A DNA stretch of 10,663 nt from CAYVQU01 sp964453155 (GTDB taxonomy: Bacteria > Chloroflexota > Anaerolineae > Anaerolineales > UBA11858), in contig CAYVQU010000174.1 in NCBI GenBank assembly GCA_964453155.1, forward strand, positions 1 to 10,663. Direction: 5' to 3'. The translations under genes were made by a program, and so were the position numbers. Position 1 is the stretch's first letter. Every line of letters starts with the position of its first letter. Below the pieces are notes generated by a model that was not told the DNA's origin, made no database searches, and worked only from the letters and a program-made list of their open reading frames with translations. Positions 1 to 6,497 of this stretch are shown piece after piece.

Positions 1-382
1 TATTCATGCTGTTAATGTACACCCTTCACCACCATAATCGGCGAAGGTATTGATAAATAGTATAGGATATTAGAAAAATAATCAAATGGTTTACGTTTAC
101 TACAAAACTTTTCACCCTGTTGCGCCCATCAAAAAAAGATTGAATATTTACGTCGAGAAAATTGGATGCGGATCCAAGCTGAAGAGCGCGGATGAAAGCG
201 AAATGTTGAGATCGAAGCCGCGTCATGTCCAGCCTTTCACCCCCTCAAGTTATTGAATCATTTCTGGACAGCGGTTATGCGTTTGTGGAATCAGGGCGCT
301 GGACGATTGCCGAGGTTGGCCAGCATTCTAAGAATGAAGTTAACTAGCCGTATTCCAAGCCCAGAGCGATTGATGGATTCCG
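1..382. other. Left-edge region without a supported gene
   Basis: I find no convincing gene here. The longest open stretches are a 66-codon minus-strand frame and a 40-codon plus-strand frame (225-347, starting MSSLSPPQVIESF). The latter reads a little like protein, but it has an in-frame TGA just upstream (207-209), no clear ribosome binding site, and no family I recognise. It could be a decayed gene fragment. A short palindrome (cattct-a-agaatg, about 324-336) follows the GH18 stop but has no T-run on the minus strand, so I do not call a terminator. Confidence 0.4.
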
Positions 383-1378
383 TTACTTCCCCGTTGCATA
401 AATCGCATTGAGCAAAGATGTCTCATCTTGGGTGTCATGCTCCCAGAGCCAGAACATTACCCCGGAGGCCTGATCCTGGGCTAACCGAGTTTTCTCTTGG
501 ACGGTAGCAATCCCATTGTAGTAAATGGTAGCACTATGGTATTTACTATGATCGCGGTCTGCTGCCGTGGGATCAGCGGCAATGAGTTTGTTGTAGGGTA
601 TTCCGTTGGGATGGCCGTAAAAGGGGATGCCGATCACGGTTTTCTCTACTGGGAGCCCCTGGCCAGACCAATACACCAGGGCGTCATGCGCGTAGTCAAT
701 GGTAGCATGGCGTTCGGCGGGACCATCGTAAACCATCAGGTTGACGAAATCCATTACAGCAAAGCTGTCGGGGTGGATACCATCCCCGTTGGAGCCTGCG
801 GCGGCAACGGCCGTTGTGAGTAGCGCCCCTTTGGGGAGGGCGGTGCGGAGGTCAGTCATCAGGGCCAGAAAATTGTCGGCGGTGTTGACATCGGGATACT
901 CCCAATCGATGTCGATCCCATCCAGATTGTGAGTGTCCATAAACTGAATCAGATTCTCCACCAACCGGGTCCGGGATTCAGCATCGGAGGCGAGAGTCTC
1001 AAATTCAGCGTCGTAGCCCCAACCCCCAACCGAAATTAATACTTTGACATTCTGTGCGTGAGCCAGTTCCACTAACTTATCCAATTTCCAGGCGTTCGGA
1101 AAGGTCATCAACGAGCCATCCGCGTTCGGGATCAGAAATGCATAATTGATGTGCGTCAACTTCTCAAAGGGGATGATTTCGATCACCGCCGCCGGAGTGA
1201 CATAAGCAATGATTCGGAAGTTTTCAGATTCCACAATTTCAGTCGTTAAAGGAGTGGGGGCTGCCGCCGCCGGATTTTGAGCTTGGCAAGAACTCAACAT
1301 CCCGACACAGACAGCCCCCAGAAGAAGGAGGAGGAACTCTAATGAGTATTTTCGGATGGTTCGATAGATGACAGTCAC
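383..1378 (-). CDS. GH18 chitinase-like lipoprotein
   Basis: Predicted glycoside hydrolase family 18 enzyme of 331 residues, probably anchored outside the cytoplasmic membrane as a lipoprotein. The N-terminus has basic residues, a Leu-rich core and a lipobox ending LSSC (Cys31), then a short Ala/Pro linker. The catalytic barrel shows SVGGW (116-120), the family signature DGIDIDWEYP (153-162, DxxDxDxE, acid/base Glu160), MVYD (215-218) and a C-terminal GVMFWLWEHD (306-315). GH18 enzymes cleave beta-1,4 bonds after GlcNAc by substrate-assisted catalysis. Chitinase or endo-N-acetylglucosaminidase activity is possible and the sequence does not decide. It is short, with no carbohydrate-binding module. 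The start is GTG, with no Shine-Dalgarno motif, and lies inside a perfect inverted repeat. It follows the MalG-type permease by 60 bp and is probably the last gene of that operon. Confidence 0.9.
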   Translation of the reverse strand: MTVIYRTIRKYSLEFLLLLLGAVCVGMLSSCQAQNPAAAAPTPLTTEIVESENFRIIAYVTPAAVIEIIPFEKLTHINYAFLIPNADGSLMTFPNAWKLDKLVELAHAQNVKVLISVGGWGYDAEFETLASDAESRTRLVENLIQFMDTHNLDGIDIDWEYPDVNTADNFLALMTDLRTALPKGALLTTAVAAAGSNGDGIHPDSFAVMDFVNLMVYDGPAERHATIDYAHDALVYWSGQGLPVEKTVIGIPFYGHPNGIPYNKLIAADPTAADRDHSKYHSATIYYNGIATVQEKTRLAQDQASGVMFWLWEHDTQDETSLLNAIYATGK

Positions 1379-1425
1379 TTGATAACAACTTCGTTGATGT
1401 TTTTACAGATTTGTGACTGTCATCT
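1366..1425 (-). promoter_or_regulatory. Inverted repeat covering the GH18 start codon
   Basis: Two perfect 13-bp arms (1413-1425 and 1366-1378; AGATGACAGTCAC and its complement) flank a 34-nt loop. In the minus-strand transcript the 3' arm begins exactly with the GTG start of the GH18 gene, so the stem would hide that codon. The 5' arm starts 13 nt after the permease stop codon, close to where a terminating ribosome would sit. The 5' arm also contains an ATG opening a six-codon frame (MTVTNL). No U-run follows, so it does not look like an intrinsic terminator. A role in translational coupling or attenuation is inference. Confidence 0.6.
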
Positions 1426-1438
1426 GGATTTGAAGGGG

Positions 1439-2485
1439 TTATTTCTCCACACCCGTGACGACAATACCCTGAATGAAGAACCGCTGGGCAGCCACAAACA
1501 ACAACAAGGGCAATAGGAGGGTCATCAATGAAGCTGCCTGAATGAGTTCAGGGCGCTGGCCATAAATGCCATTGAAGGTAGAGAGGGCGATGGAAACCGG
1601 CCATTTATCTCGTTCGGCAGTCAGGTAGATCAAAGGCCCAAAATAGTCGTTCCAGGCATAAACAATGTGGAAGACAGTGATGGCCATCAATGCCGGGTAA
1701 GACTGTGGCAAGATTACTGACCATAAAATCCGGAGAGGCCCAGCCCCATCGATCATTGCAGCTTCGTCAAGGGCCTTCGGTAACGTCATGAAATACTGCC
1801 GCAAAAGGAAGGTGTCATAGGCGTTAGCGAAGAAAGTTGGCACCAGCAGCGGTAACCAGGTTCCCACCCATCCAATTTGTGAGAAAAAGGTATATGTTGG
1901 AATGATGGTAACGGTTACAGGCAAGAAGATCGTGGAGATCAGGACGATGAAGAGAAAATCCCGCCCCGGATAATAAAAGCGGGAGAAACCAAAAGCTACT
2001 AAAGTACAGGAAATTAGCACCCCAATATTCGATACTACCGCGTACATAGTGGTGTTTCCCAATAATAGAGGGAAATTAATTGCTTCCCAGACTTCGATAT
2101 AATTTTCCCAGGCGGGTGACCACTGCCAGGGACGGTCTAGCGCCCGCCAGGAACCTTGCCAAACAATTTCACCGGCATCAGCATTGGCTGGATCAACAAA
2201 AATGCTTTCTTGGCGCCCCGGTTTAAGCATTGCGAGATTGCGTTCTGTGCCATCAGGTAGCGGCACAATGAAAACTTCTAACTCATCACCTTCATATTCA
2301 TAATATGAAGGTGCACCAGGCCAAATGGGGGCACCAATCACGGTAATTTGTTCTTGGGTTTTCAAAGAAGTAAACACCATAAACAAAAATGGCGATAAGA
2401 ATAATGACAGTAATGCAATGACGAAGAGAGTGGTAAATAATGAATTGAGCTGTTGGGGGTTCGTTAAGCGCATTGAATTTTTCAT
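1439..2485 (-). CDS. ABC sugar transporter permease, MalG type
   Basis: Inner-membrane permease of a CUT1 sugar importer, 348 residues. The first membrane segment is near residues 15-40 and four or five more lie between 145 and 340. The EAA loop that docks the ATPase is clear: EAAMIDGAGPLRILWSVILP at 241-260. I chose the ATG at 2485 because it lies 14 nt after the stop of the upstream permease with AGGA ahead of it. A longer frame to 2530 would overlap that gene and add an atypical N-terminus. Oddity: about 65 extra residues lie between the first membrane segment and the conserved W-x-ENYIEVW region (roughly residues 55-115), so the protein exceeds the usual 275-300 residues. The insert is polar and probably extracytoplasmic. 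It is cotranscribed with the MalF-type partner. No ATPase gene is in the window. Confidence 0.93.
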   Translation of the reverse strand: MKNSMRLTNPQQLNSLFTTLFVIALLSLFLSPFLFMVFTSLKTQEQITVIGAPIWPGAPSYYEYEGDELEVFIVPLPDGTERNLAMLKPGRQESIFVDPANADAGEIVWQGSWRALDRPWQWSPAWENYIEVWEAINFPLLLGNTTMYAVVSNIGVLISCTLVAFGFSRFYYPGRDFLFIVLISTIFLPVTVTIIPTYTFFSQIGWVGTWLPLLVPTFFANAYDTFLLRQYFMTLPKALDEAAMIDGAGPLRILWSVILPQSYPALMAITVFHIVYAWNDYFGPLIYLTAERDKWPVSIALSTFNGIYGQRPELIQAASLMTLLLPLLLFVAAQRFFIQGIVVTGVEK

Positions 2486-2499
2486 TATAATGCCATCCT

Positions 2500-3468
2500 T
2501 TAGCGGGTATCCCCAGCGTAATAGACCCAATATTTCATGGTCGCAAAGAGGAAAATAGTGACCAACAAAATTACCACAAATAGCAACCAGGCCAGGGTGG
2601 CGCCATAGGACATATTTTGGAATGTAAAGAAAGTTTTATATAAGACCACATTGTAAAACATTGTTGCCCCCCCGGGCCTCCCAGTACCTTGATTGACAAC
2701 GAGCGGGACCAAGAAGAATTGGAATAGACCCACAACACTTAATACCAAGTTATAGAAGATGACTGGTGAAATCATTGGGAAGGTCACATTCCAAAATGTT
2801 GCCCAGCTACCGGCGCCATCCACTTTGGCGGCATCATATAATTCGGTGGGCACGCCTTGTAAGCCGGATAGCATGATGAGCATGGCATTCCCAATACCCC
2901 AAATTCCCATGAGAATATAAGCCGGATAAACCCAAAATGTATCATTGGCCCAGCCGGGCGGATTGGCAACGCCCATTCCTTCCAGAGCACGGTTGATCCA
3001 GCCGGTTTCGGGGTTGAGCATCCCGCCCCACAGGAAAACCGCCGCCACAAATGGGATGATGTAAGGCATGTAAAACATCGAGCGGAAAAAATTTTGCCCC
3101 TTAAGACTTGGGTTGTTCATTAGAAGGGCTAAACCCAAAGGCAAGAATATCCCAATTGGCAAAGCCATCAGACCAAACTTGGTAGTGATCCACAAAGATT
3201 TCCATGTTTGGGGATCATCAATCATTAGTTTGTAATTTTCCAACCCTACGAATGTCAGCGGATTCATCAACCCGTCCGTGATGCGCAAATTTACAAAAGT
3301 AAAGATAAATGTGGCAATCATGGGGATTAATGTGAAAGCTAAAAAGCCCAAGATCCAGGGCGAGATGAATAATAAGCCTAAGCGCAGTTCTCGTTTAGCC
3401 CGCGGCGGCAAATTTCGAAAAGATTTTAGCGATGGTAACGCTTCACGGAATTCGTTTAATTGCTCCAT
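2500..3468 (-). CDS. ABC sugar transporter permease, MalF type
   Basis: Second membrane subunit of the CUT1 importer, 322 residues. A cytoplasmic N-terminus of about 28 residues, rich in Arg and Lys, precedes the first membrane segment (31-60). Further segments lie near 95-118, 133-150, 183-203, 233-256 and 290-312. The EAA loop reads YDAAKVDGAGSWATFWN (211-227), followed by a Pro, as is typical of MalF/UgpA/LacF-type subunits. It should pair with the MalG-type protein encoded 14 nt downstream and take substrate from the lipoprotein encoded upstream. A strong ribosome binding site (AAGGAGAG, 3474-3481) precedes the ATG by 5 nt. A GC-rich hairpin lies just upstream of that site. The length is normal for the family. 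The transported sugar cannot be read from the sequence; the neighbours suggest oligosaccharides. Confidence 0.95.
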   Translation of the reverse strand: MEQLNEFREALPSLKSFRNLPPRAKRELRLGLLFISPWILGFLAFTLIPMIATFIFTFVNLRITDGLMNPLTFVGLENYKLMIDDPQTWKSLWITTKFGLMALPIGIFLPLGLALLMNNPSLKGQNFFRSMFYMPYIIPFVAAVFLWGGMLNPETGWINRALEGMGVANPPGWANDTFWVYPAYILMGIWGIGNAMLIMLSGLQGVPTELYDAAKVDGAGSWATFWNVTFPMISPVIFYNLVLSVVGLFQFFLVPLVVNQGTGRPGGATMFYNVVLYKTFFTFQNMSYGATLAWLLFVVILLVTIFLFATMKYWVYYAGDTR

Positions 3469-3487
3469 ATGCGCTCTCCTTACAGTC

Positions 3488-3522
3488 CAGCTTGGCGGGC
3501 CAGGCTCAGACCCGCCAAGCTG
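3488..3522 (-). repeat. GC-rich hairpin between binding-protein and permease genes
   Basis: Perfect 12-bp arms (CAGCTTGGCGGG at 3488-3499, its complement at 3511-3522) with an 11-nt loop. It lies 16 nt after the stop codon of the binding-protein gene and 6 nt before the permease ribosome binding site. There is no U-run after it in the transcribed direction. Family knowledge: comparable hairpins between malE-type and malF-type genes stabilise the upstream mRNA or lower downstream expression, giving more binding protein than permease. That role here is inferred. Confidence 0.75.
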
Positions 3523-3538
3523 TATTTACAAATTTGGG

Positions 3539-4984
3539 TTATTTGTTGTAGATCACTTCGAGGTCTGATTTCAAAGTTTCAAATTCAGCGTCGAAATCGA
3601 TCGTGCCATCATTGTTCAACAAGTCACCAAAGGTGTTAATGCGGTTGACGGCTTCCAAGATGTTGGGGCGCCAGGCTTCCGCACTGGGGTTGTCGGGGTA
3701 GCTCAGGGCTTGGTCGAAGAGATCCCAGTTGGCTGCCCAGGGGAATTGCTCAGCTTTGGCATCGAACCAGGTGGCTTGGAATTCGGTCAGGGCGGGGAAA
3801 GCGCCATAAGCGGGATCCACACCATCTTTACCCATGATCAAAGGCACGGTGCCTTCAGGACCAATCAGGTAAGAGAGAACTTCGAAAGCCTCTTCAGGGT
3901 TGGGGGTGCCTTTCCAAATGCGGAAGGTATCAGCATCCATACGGCCGTTTACTACACCATTGTAGGACGGGAAGGCGGCCATATCCCAACTTTCGCCAGC
4001 ATCGGCCATGCAGCAAGTGTACCATAGCTGGGTCAGGCCCATCGCGGCGCGGCCGCTGCCAAATACATTGCCACCACCAAATTCGGGGCTGCCTGCCAGG
4101 GCGCCAGTGGCCATGAAGGGCTCATCGCCCCACATACCCTCAAAGCGCCAACGCCATGCGGCTTCCCAAGCTTCGGGGATTTCAGCGGTGTAAGCGCCTT
4201 CTTCACCAGCATAGGGCACGCCCGGTTCCCAGAAGGTACCGATTACGTGGAGGCCAGACCACTGCGGTTCGTAACCAACCTGAACAATATTGTCGCGGTC
4301 GAAGCCCTCATCGTAGGGGGTCAAACCATTGACATCAACGGTCAGGAATTTAGCAACTTCGGTCAAAACTTCCCAAGACCATTCAACTTCTTCACCATCG
4401 GGCCAAACATAGGGGTCACCAATGTTTTGGGGCGGGTAGTTCAAGCCGGCCTCATCAAACAGGCCTTTCTGGTAGTAAAGTGCGGAGGGGAAGACGGCGA
4501 AAGGCAGGCCAACCTGACCTTCTTCGGTCTGATAGAAATCAACCAACGCAGAGTTGAAAACACTGGTGTCATAGTTGGTGGCTTCCATCAGGGGAGTCAG
4601 GTCCAACCATTGACCGTAGAAGTCGTTCGAACCACCAATGCCAACGGGGCCGACAATATCGGGGCCGTTGCCAGCAGCGATTTGGGTCGACAGGGTATCG
4701 CGGGCGCTGTCATAAGGTACAACTTCCAAAATCAATTCAATTCTGTCTTGGGTGGAGTTGAACTCATCTACGACAGATTGCTGAATCTCAACCTGGTGCG
4801 GATCAGTACCGGTGCCGAGACCAACAAACCAGCGAACTTGAACCTTTTCGGCTGGAGCAGCGGGTTCTTCAACAACTTCAGCGGGTTCTTCGGCGGCGGG
4901 GGCTTCCGCGCCACCACCACATGCCACGAGCATGAGGCTAAAAATCACCAACAGGGCGGTGAGAAGTAAAAGTGACTTCTTCAT
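3539..4984 (-). CDS. ABC sugar-binding lipoprotein (family 1 extracellular solute-binding protein)
   Basis: Substrate-capturing subunit of the importer, 481 residues. The signal peptide (MKKSLLLLTALLVIFSLMLV) ends in the lipobox LVAC, with Cys22 as the lipid-anchored residue. An acidic Ala/Glu/Pro-rich tether follows (about 23-47), and the fold starts near VQVRWFVG. The pattern VVDEFNSTQDRIELILEVVPYD and the following IAAGNGPDIV is typical of the N-terminal lobe of family 1 sugar-binding proteins. Several Trp-rich stretches in the second half (for example EAWEAAWRWRFEGMWGDEPF) may stack on sugar rings, which fits an oligosaccharide ligand, but the exact ligand is not readable. AAGGAG lies about 11 nt ahead of the ATG. 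Its promoter carries two LacI-type operators just downstream of the regulator gene, so repression by that regulator is likely. Confidence 0.95.
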   Translation of the reverse strand: MKKSLLLLTALLVIFSLMLVACGGGAEAPAAEEPAEVVEEPAAPAEKVQVRWFVGLGTGTDPHQVEIQQSVVDEFNSTQDRIELILEVVPYDSARDTLSTQIAAGNGPDIVGPVGIGGSNDFYGQWLDLTPLMEATNYDTSVFNSALVDFYQTEEGQVGLPFAVFPSALYYQKGLFDEAGLNYPPQNIGDPYVWPDGEEVEWSWEVLTEVAKFLTVDVNGLTPYDEGFDRDNIVQVGYEPQWSGLHVIGTFWEPGVPYAGEEGAYTAEIPEAWEAAWRWRFEGMWGDEPFMATGALAGSPEFGGGNVFGSGRAAMGLTQLWYTCCMADAGESWDMAAFPSYNGVVNGRMDADTFRIWKGTPNPEEAFEVLSYLIGPEGTVPLIMGKDGVDPAYGAFPALTEFQATWFDAKAEQFPWAANWDLFDQALSYPDNPSAEAWRPNILEAVNRINTFGDLLNNDGTIDFDAEFETLKSDLEVIYNK

Positions 4985-5111
4985 GGATCTTATTTCTCCT
5001 TATAAGAAAAATGGGTTAATTGGATTTAGGTAAACTAGATTTTGGGGAATTTTTTCGATAGCGAACCTCCTTCAAATAGTTTCGGTAATTACCCGGTGTG
5101 GCTGTGATGCT

Positions 5112-5125
5112 TGAAAGCGCTGTGA
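5112..5125. promoter_or_regulatory. Second LacI-type operator ahead of the binding-protein gene
   Basis: TGAAAGCGCTGTGA, with the same AGCGCT core and looser arms. Its centre is 30 bp (about three helical turns) from the site at 5142-5155, so two dimers would lie on nearly the same face of the DNA. It falls at about +5 to +18 of the predicted transcript. It is probably a weaker, cooperating site for the regulator encoded immediately upstream. Confidence 0.5.
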
Positions 5126-5136
5126 GCATTTTGAAT

Positions 5137-5165
5137 GTAATATTGAGCGCTTACACGATGGGCAA
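5137..5165 (-). promoter_or_regulatory. Predicted promoter of the ABC transporter operon
   Basis: On the minus strand TTGCCC (5165-5160) and TATTAC (5142-5137) are separated by exactly 17 bp, so transcription would start near 5130. One operator fills most of the spacer and a second lies at the expected start of the transcript. The leader to the binding-protein ATG would be about 145 nt. It also holds an AAGGAGG (5067-5073) with no ATG/GTG/TTG at a usable distance and a 10-bp palindrome GGTAATTACC (5084-5093), both of unknown meaning. Confidence 0.5.
5142..5155. promoter_or_regulatory. LacI-type operator in the promoter spacer
   Basis: ATTGAGCGCTTACA; read on the minus strand it is TGTAAGCGCTCAAT. 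It matches the LacI/GalR-family pattern TGTAANCGNTTACA well in one half and has the AGCGCT core. It lies between the predicted -35 and -10 of the transporter operon, so bound repressor would exclude RNA polymerase. Confidence 0.65.
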
Positions 5166-5174
5166 AATCAATGA

Positions 5175-6227
5175 TTAGTCGTCTGCACTATGGAGCGGAC
5201 AACCACAGGATTGACGGACGACTACCTCGGTGGGTAGTAAAATGATGGATTCGGTGGGGCGTCCGTTAATCTTATCAACAAGTAGTCGGATGGCTTCTCT
5301 GCCAACCTGTTCTGTAGGGGCTTTGACAGTCGTCAAAGGGGGCGAGAGAAACCGGGCCAGATAGATGTCATCGAATCCGACCAGGGCAATATCATCGGGA
5401 ATTTTTAAGTCGGTATTTTCGAGGGCGGCGATCACACCCAGGGCCATTTCATCATCGGCCGCGAAAATTGCATCAAATTGGGTGCCATTTTGCAGCCAAT
5501 GCTCGACTGCAGCCTGGGCTACATCTCGATTGAAGTTGCCTGTGGCGATGAGTTCTGGATCAAAGGGGATGTCATGGGCTGCTAGGCTTTCTTTGTAGCC
5601 TAACTCACGCCAATGGGAGTCTTCCTGGCCAACAGATCCCGAGAGAAAAGCAATCCGGCGGTAATTATGTCCCTCGATCAGGTGATTCATCATTTTTCGG
5701 GCTCCAGATTTATTTTCTACTGTCACCCAAGGGATTTGTAGGTTCTGGGGGGAGGATTGATGGATCAGCACAACCGGGAACCCAATTTCACTAAACCGCA
5801 CGATTTCTTGATCGGGGATACTGTCGACAAAAATTAAAACGCCGTCGGTATTGTGTTCACCGAGTGGCATAGCTAAGCGCGAATGATCGGATTGGTTAAG
5901 TTGGGTGGAATAAATTAGCAGGTTGTACCCGCATTCCTGGGCCGCGGCCTCAATACCGCGCAGCATGGGTGAGAAAAATTCACCACTAATGGCCTGGAAA
6001 AGCAGGCCGATTGTGTTTGTTTTTTTGCTGGCTAGTATTTGGGCAGCCGATTGGGGGCGGTAATTGAGCTCAGTAATTGCGGCCAGGACATTTTCTCTGG
6101 TTTTTGGTGCGACAGTCCCCGTATTATTAATGACCCGACTCACGGTAGCCGTCGAGACACCCGCTTTCAGGGCGACATCATCGATTGTAGCGCGTGAGCG
6201 TTCTTTGGAAAAATCCCGGTGGGTCAC
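5175..6227 (-). CDS. LacI-family regulator of the ABC transporter operon
   Basis: DNA-binding repressor of 350 residues. The helix-turn-helix is at 13-36 (ATIDDVALKAG, then VSTATVSRVINN), with a hinge including PQSAAQIL (58-65) and a periplasmic-binding-protein-like effector domain running to the C-terminal VVVRQSCGC. The recognition helix resembles that of CcpA/GalR-type proteins, whose operators are TGTAANCGNTTACA. Such sites occur in its own promoter (6282-6308) and ahead of the next gene (5112-5155), so autoregulation and control of the transporter operon are likely. The start is GTG: an in-frame TAG lies three codons upstream, GGAG lies 10 nt before it, and no alternative start precedes the HTH. 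The inducer is probably an imported sugar or its derivative; its identity is unknown. The gap to the binding-protein gene is 190 bp and contains that gene's promoter. Confidence 0.93.
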   Translation of the reverse strand: MTHRDFSKERSRATIDDVALKAGVSTATVSRVINNTGTVAPKTRENVLAAITELNYRPQSAAQILASKKTNTIGLLFQAISGEFFSPMLRGIEAAAQECGYNLLIYSTQLNQSDHSRLAMPLGEHNTDGVLIFVDSIPDQEIVRFSEIGFPVVLIHQSSPQNLQIPWVTVENKSGARKMMNHLIEGHNYRRIAFLSGSVGQEDSHWRELGYKESLAAHDIPFDPELIATGNFNRDVAQAAVEHWLQNGTQFDAIFAADDEMALGVIAALENTDLKIPDDIALVGFDDIYLARFLSPPLTTVKAPTEQVGREAIRLLVDKINGRPTESIILLPTEVVVRQSCGCPLHSADD

Positions 6228-6281
6228 GAAAAACTAGCTCCAAATAACCTGATGTTTATCATCCGTTAATGTAATGTTAAT

Positions 6282-6308
6282 TGTAACCGCTTACTGTAAA
6301 CGCTTACA
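6282..6308. promoter_or_regulatory. Tandem LacI-type operators at the regulator's own promoter
   Basis: Two sites share one base: TGTAACCGCTTACT (6282-6295) and TGTAAACGCTTACA (6295-6308). The second is nearly a perfect palindrome around CG and shares its last base with the -10 hexamer. The centres are only 13 bp apart, so two dimers would sit on different faces, or they compete. This placement indicates autorepression. Confidence 0.75.
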
Positions 6309-6336
6309 TCATAGCAAATATTGTTTTGCTTGTCAA
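6308..6336 (-). promoter_or_regulatory. Strong predicted promoter of the first LacI-family gene
   Basis: On the minus strand a perfect TTGACA (6336-6331), a 17-bp spacer and TATGAT (6313-6308), a close match to the sigma-70 consensus. Transcription would start near 6301, inside the tandem operators, leaving a leader of about 75 nt to the GTG. The rest of the gap behind it (6337-6497) shows no gene and no convincing terminator for the CelR-like gene, so some read-through is possible. Confidence 0.75.
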
Positions 6337-6497
6337 CGGATTTGGTCAACTCAATCATTTTTTTGCGTTATTTTTATACTCTGAATGCTTTCAGCAGTAT
6401 GATTTCGGTTTTTATGAGGCAGCCCTGCAACCGCATTCCAATATTCTTGGGTACCTCATCCTTTTTGCCTGTAGAGCTTCAAGTCAATCTTGGCGGT

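Noticed and set aside
84..102. Operator-like GTTTACGTTTAC in the left edge
   Set aside because: Only one half matches the LacI-family pattern; it is a direct repeat rather than a palindrome and no gene start lies near it.
1366..1425. Inverted repeat as an intrinsic terminator
   Set aside because: No U-run follows on either strand, the loop is 34 nt, and the 3' arm is the start of a real gene.
2486..2530. Longer start for the MalG-type permease at 2530
   Set aside because: It overlaps the end of the MalF-type gene and adds an atypical N-terminus; the ATG at 2485 follows AGGA and gives a normal family N-terminus.
4247..4969. 240-codon open frame on the plus strand opposite the binding-protein gene
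   Set aside because: It is an antisense shadow of a clear family 1 binding-protein gene, with no signal, domain or ribosome binding site of its own.
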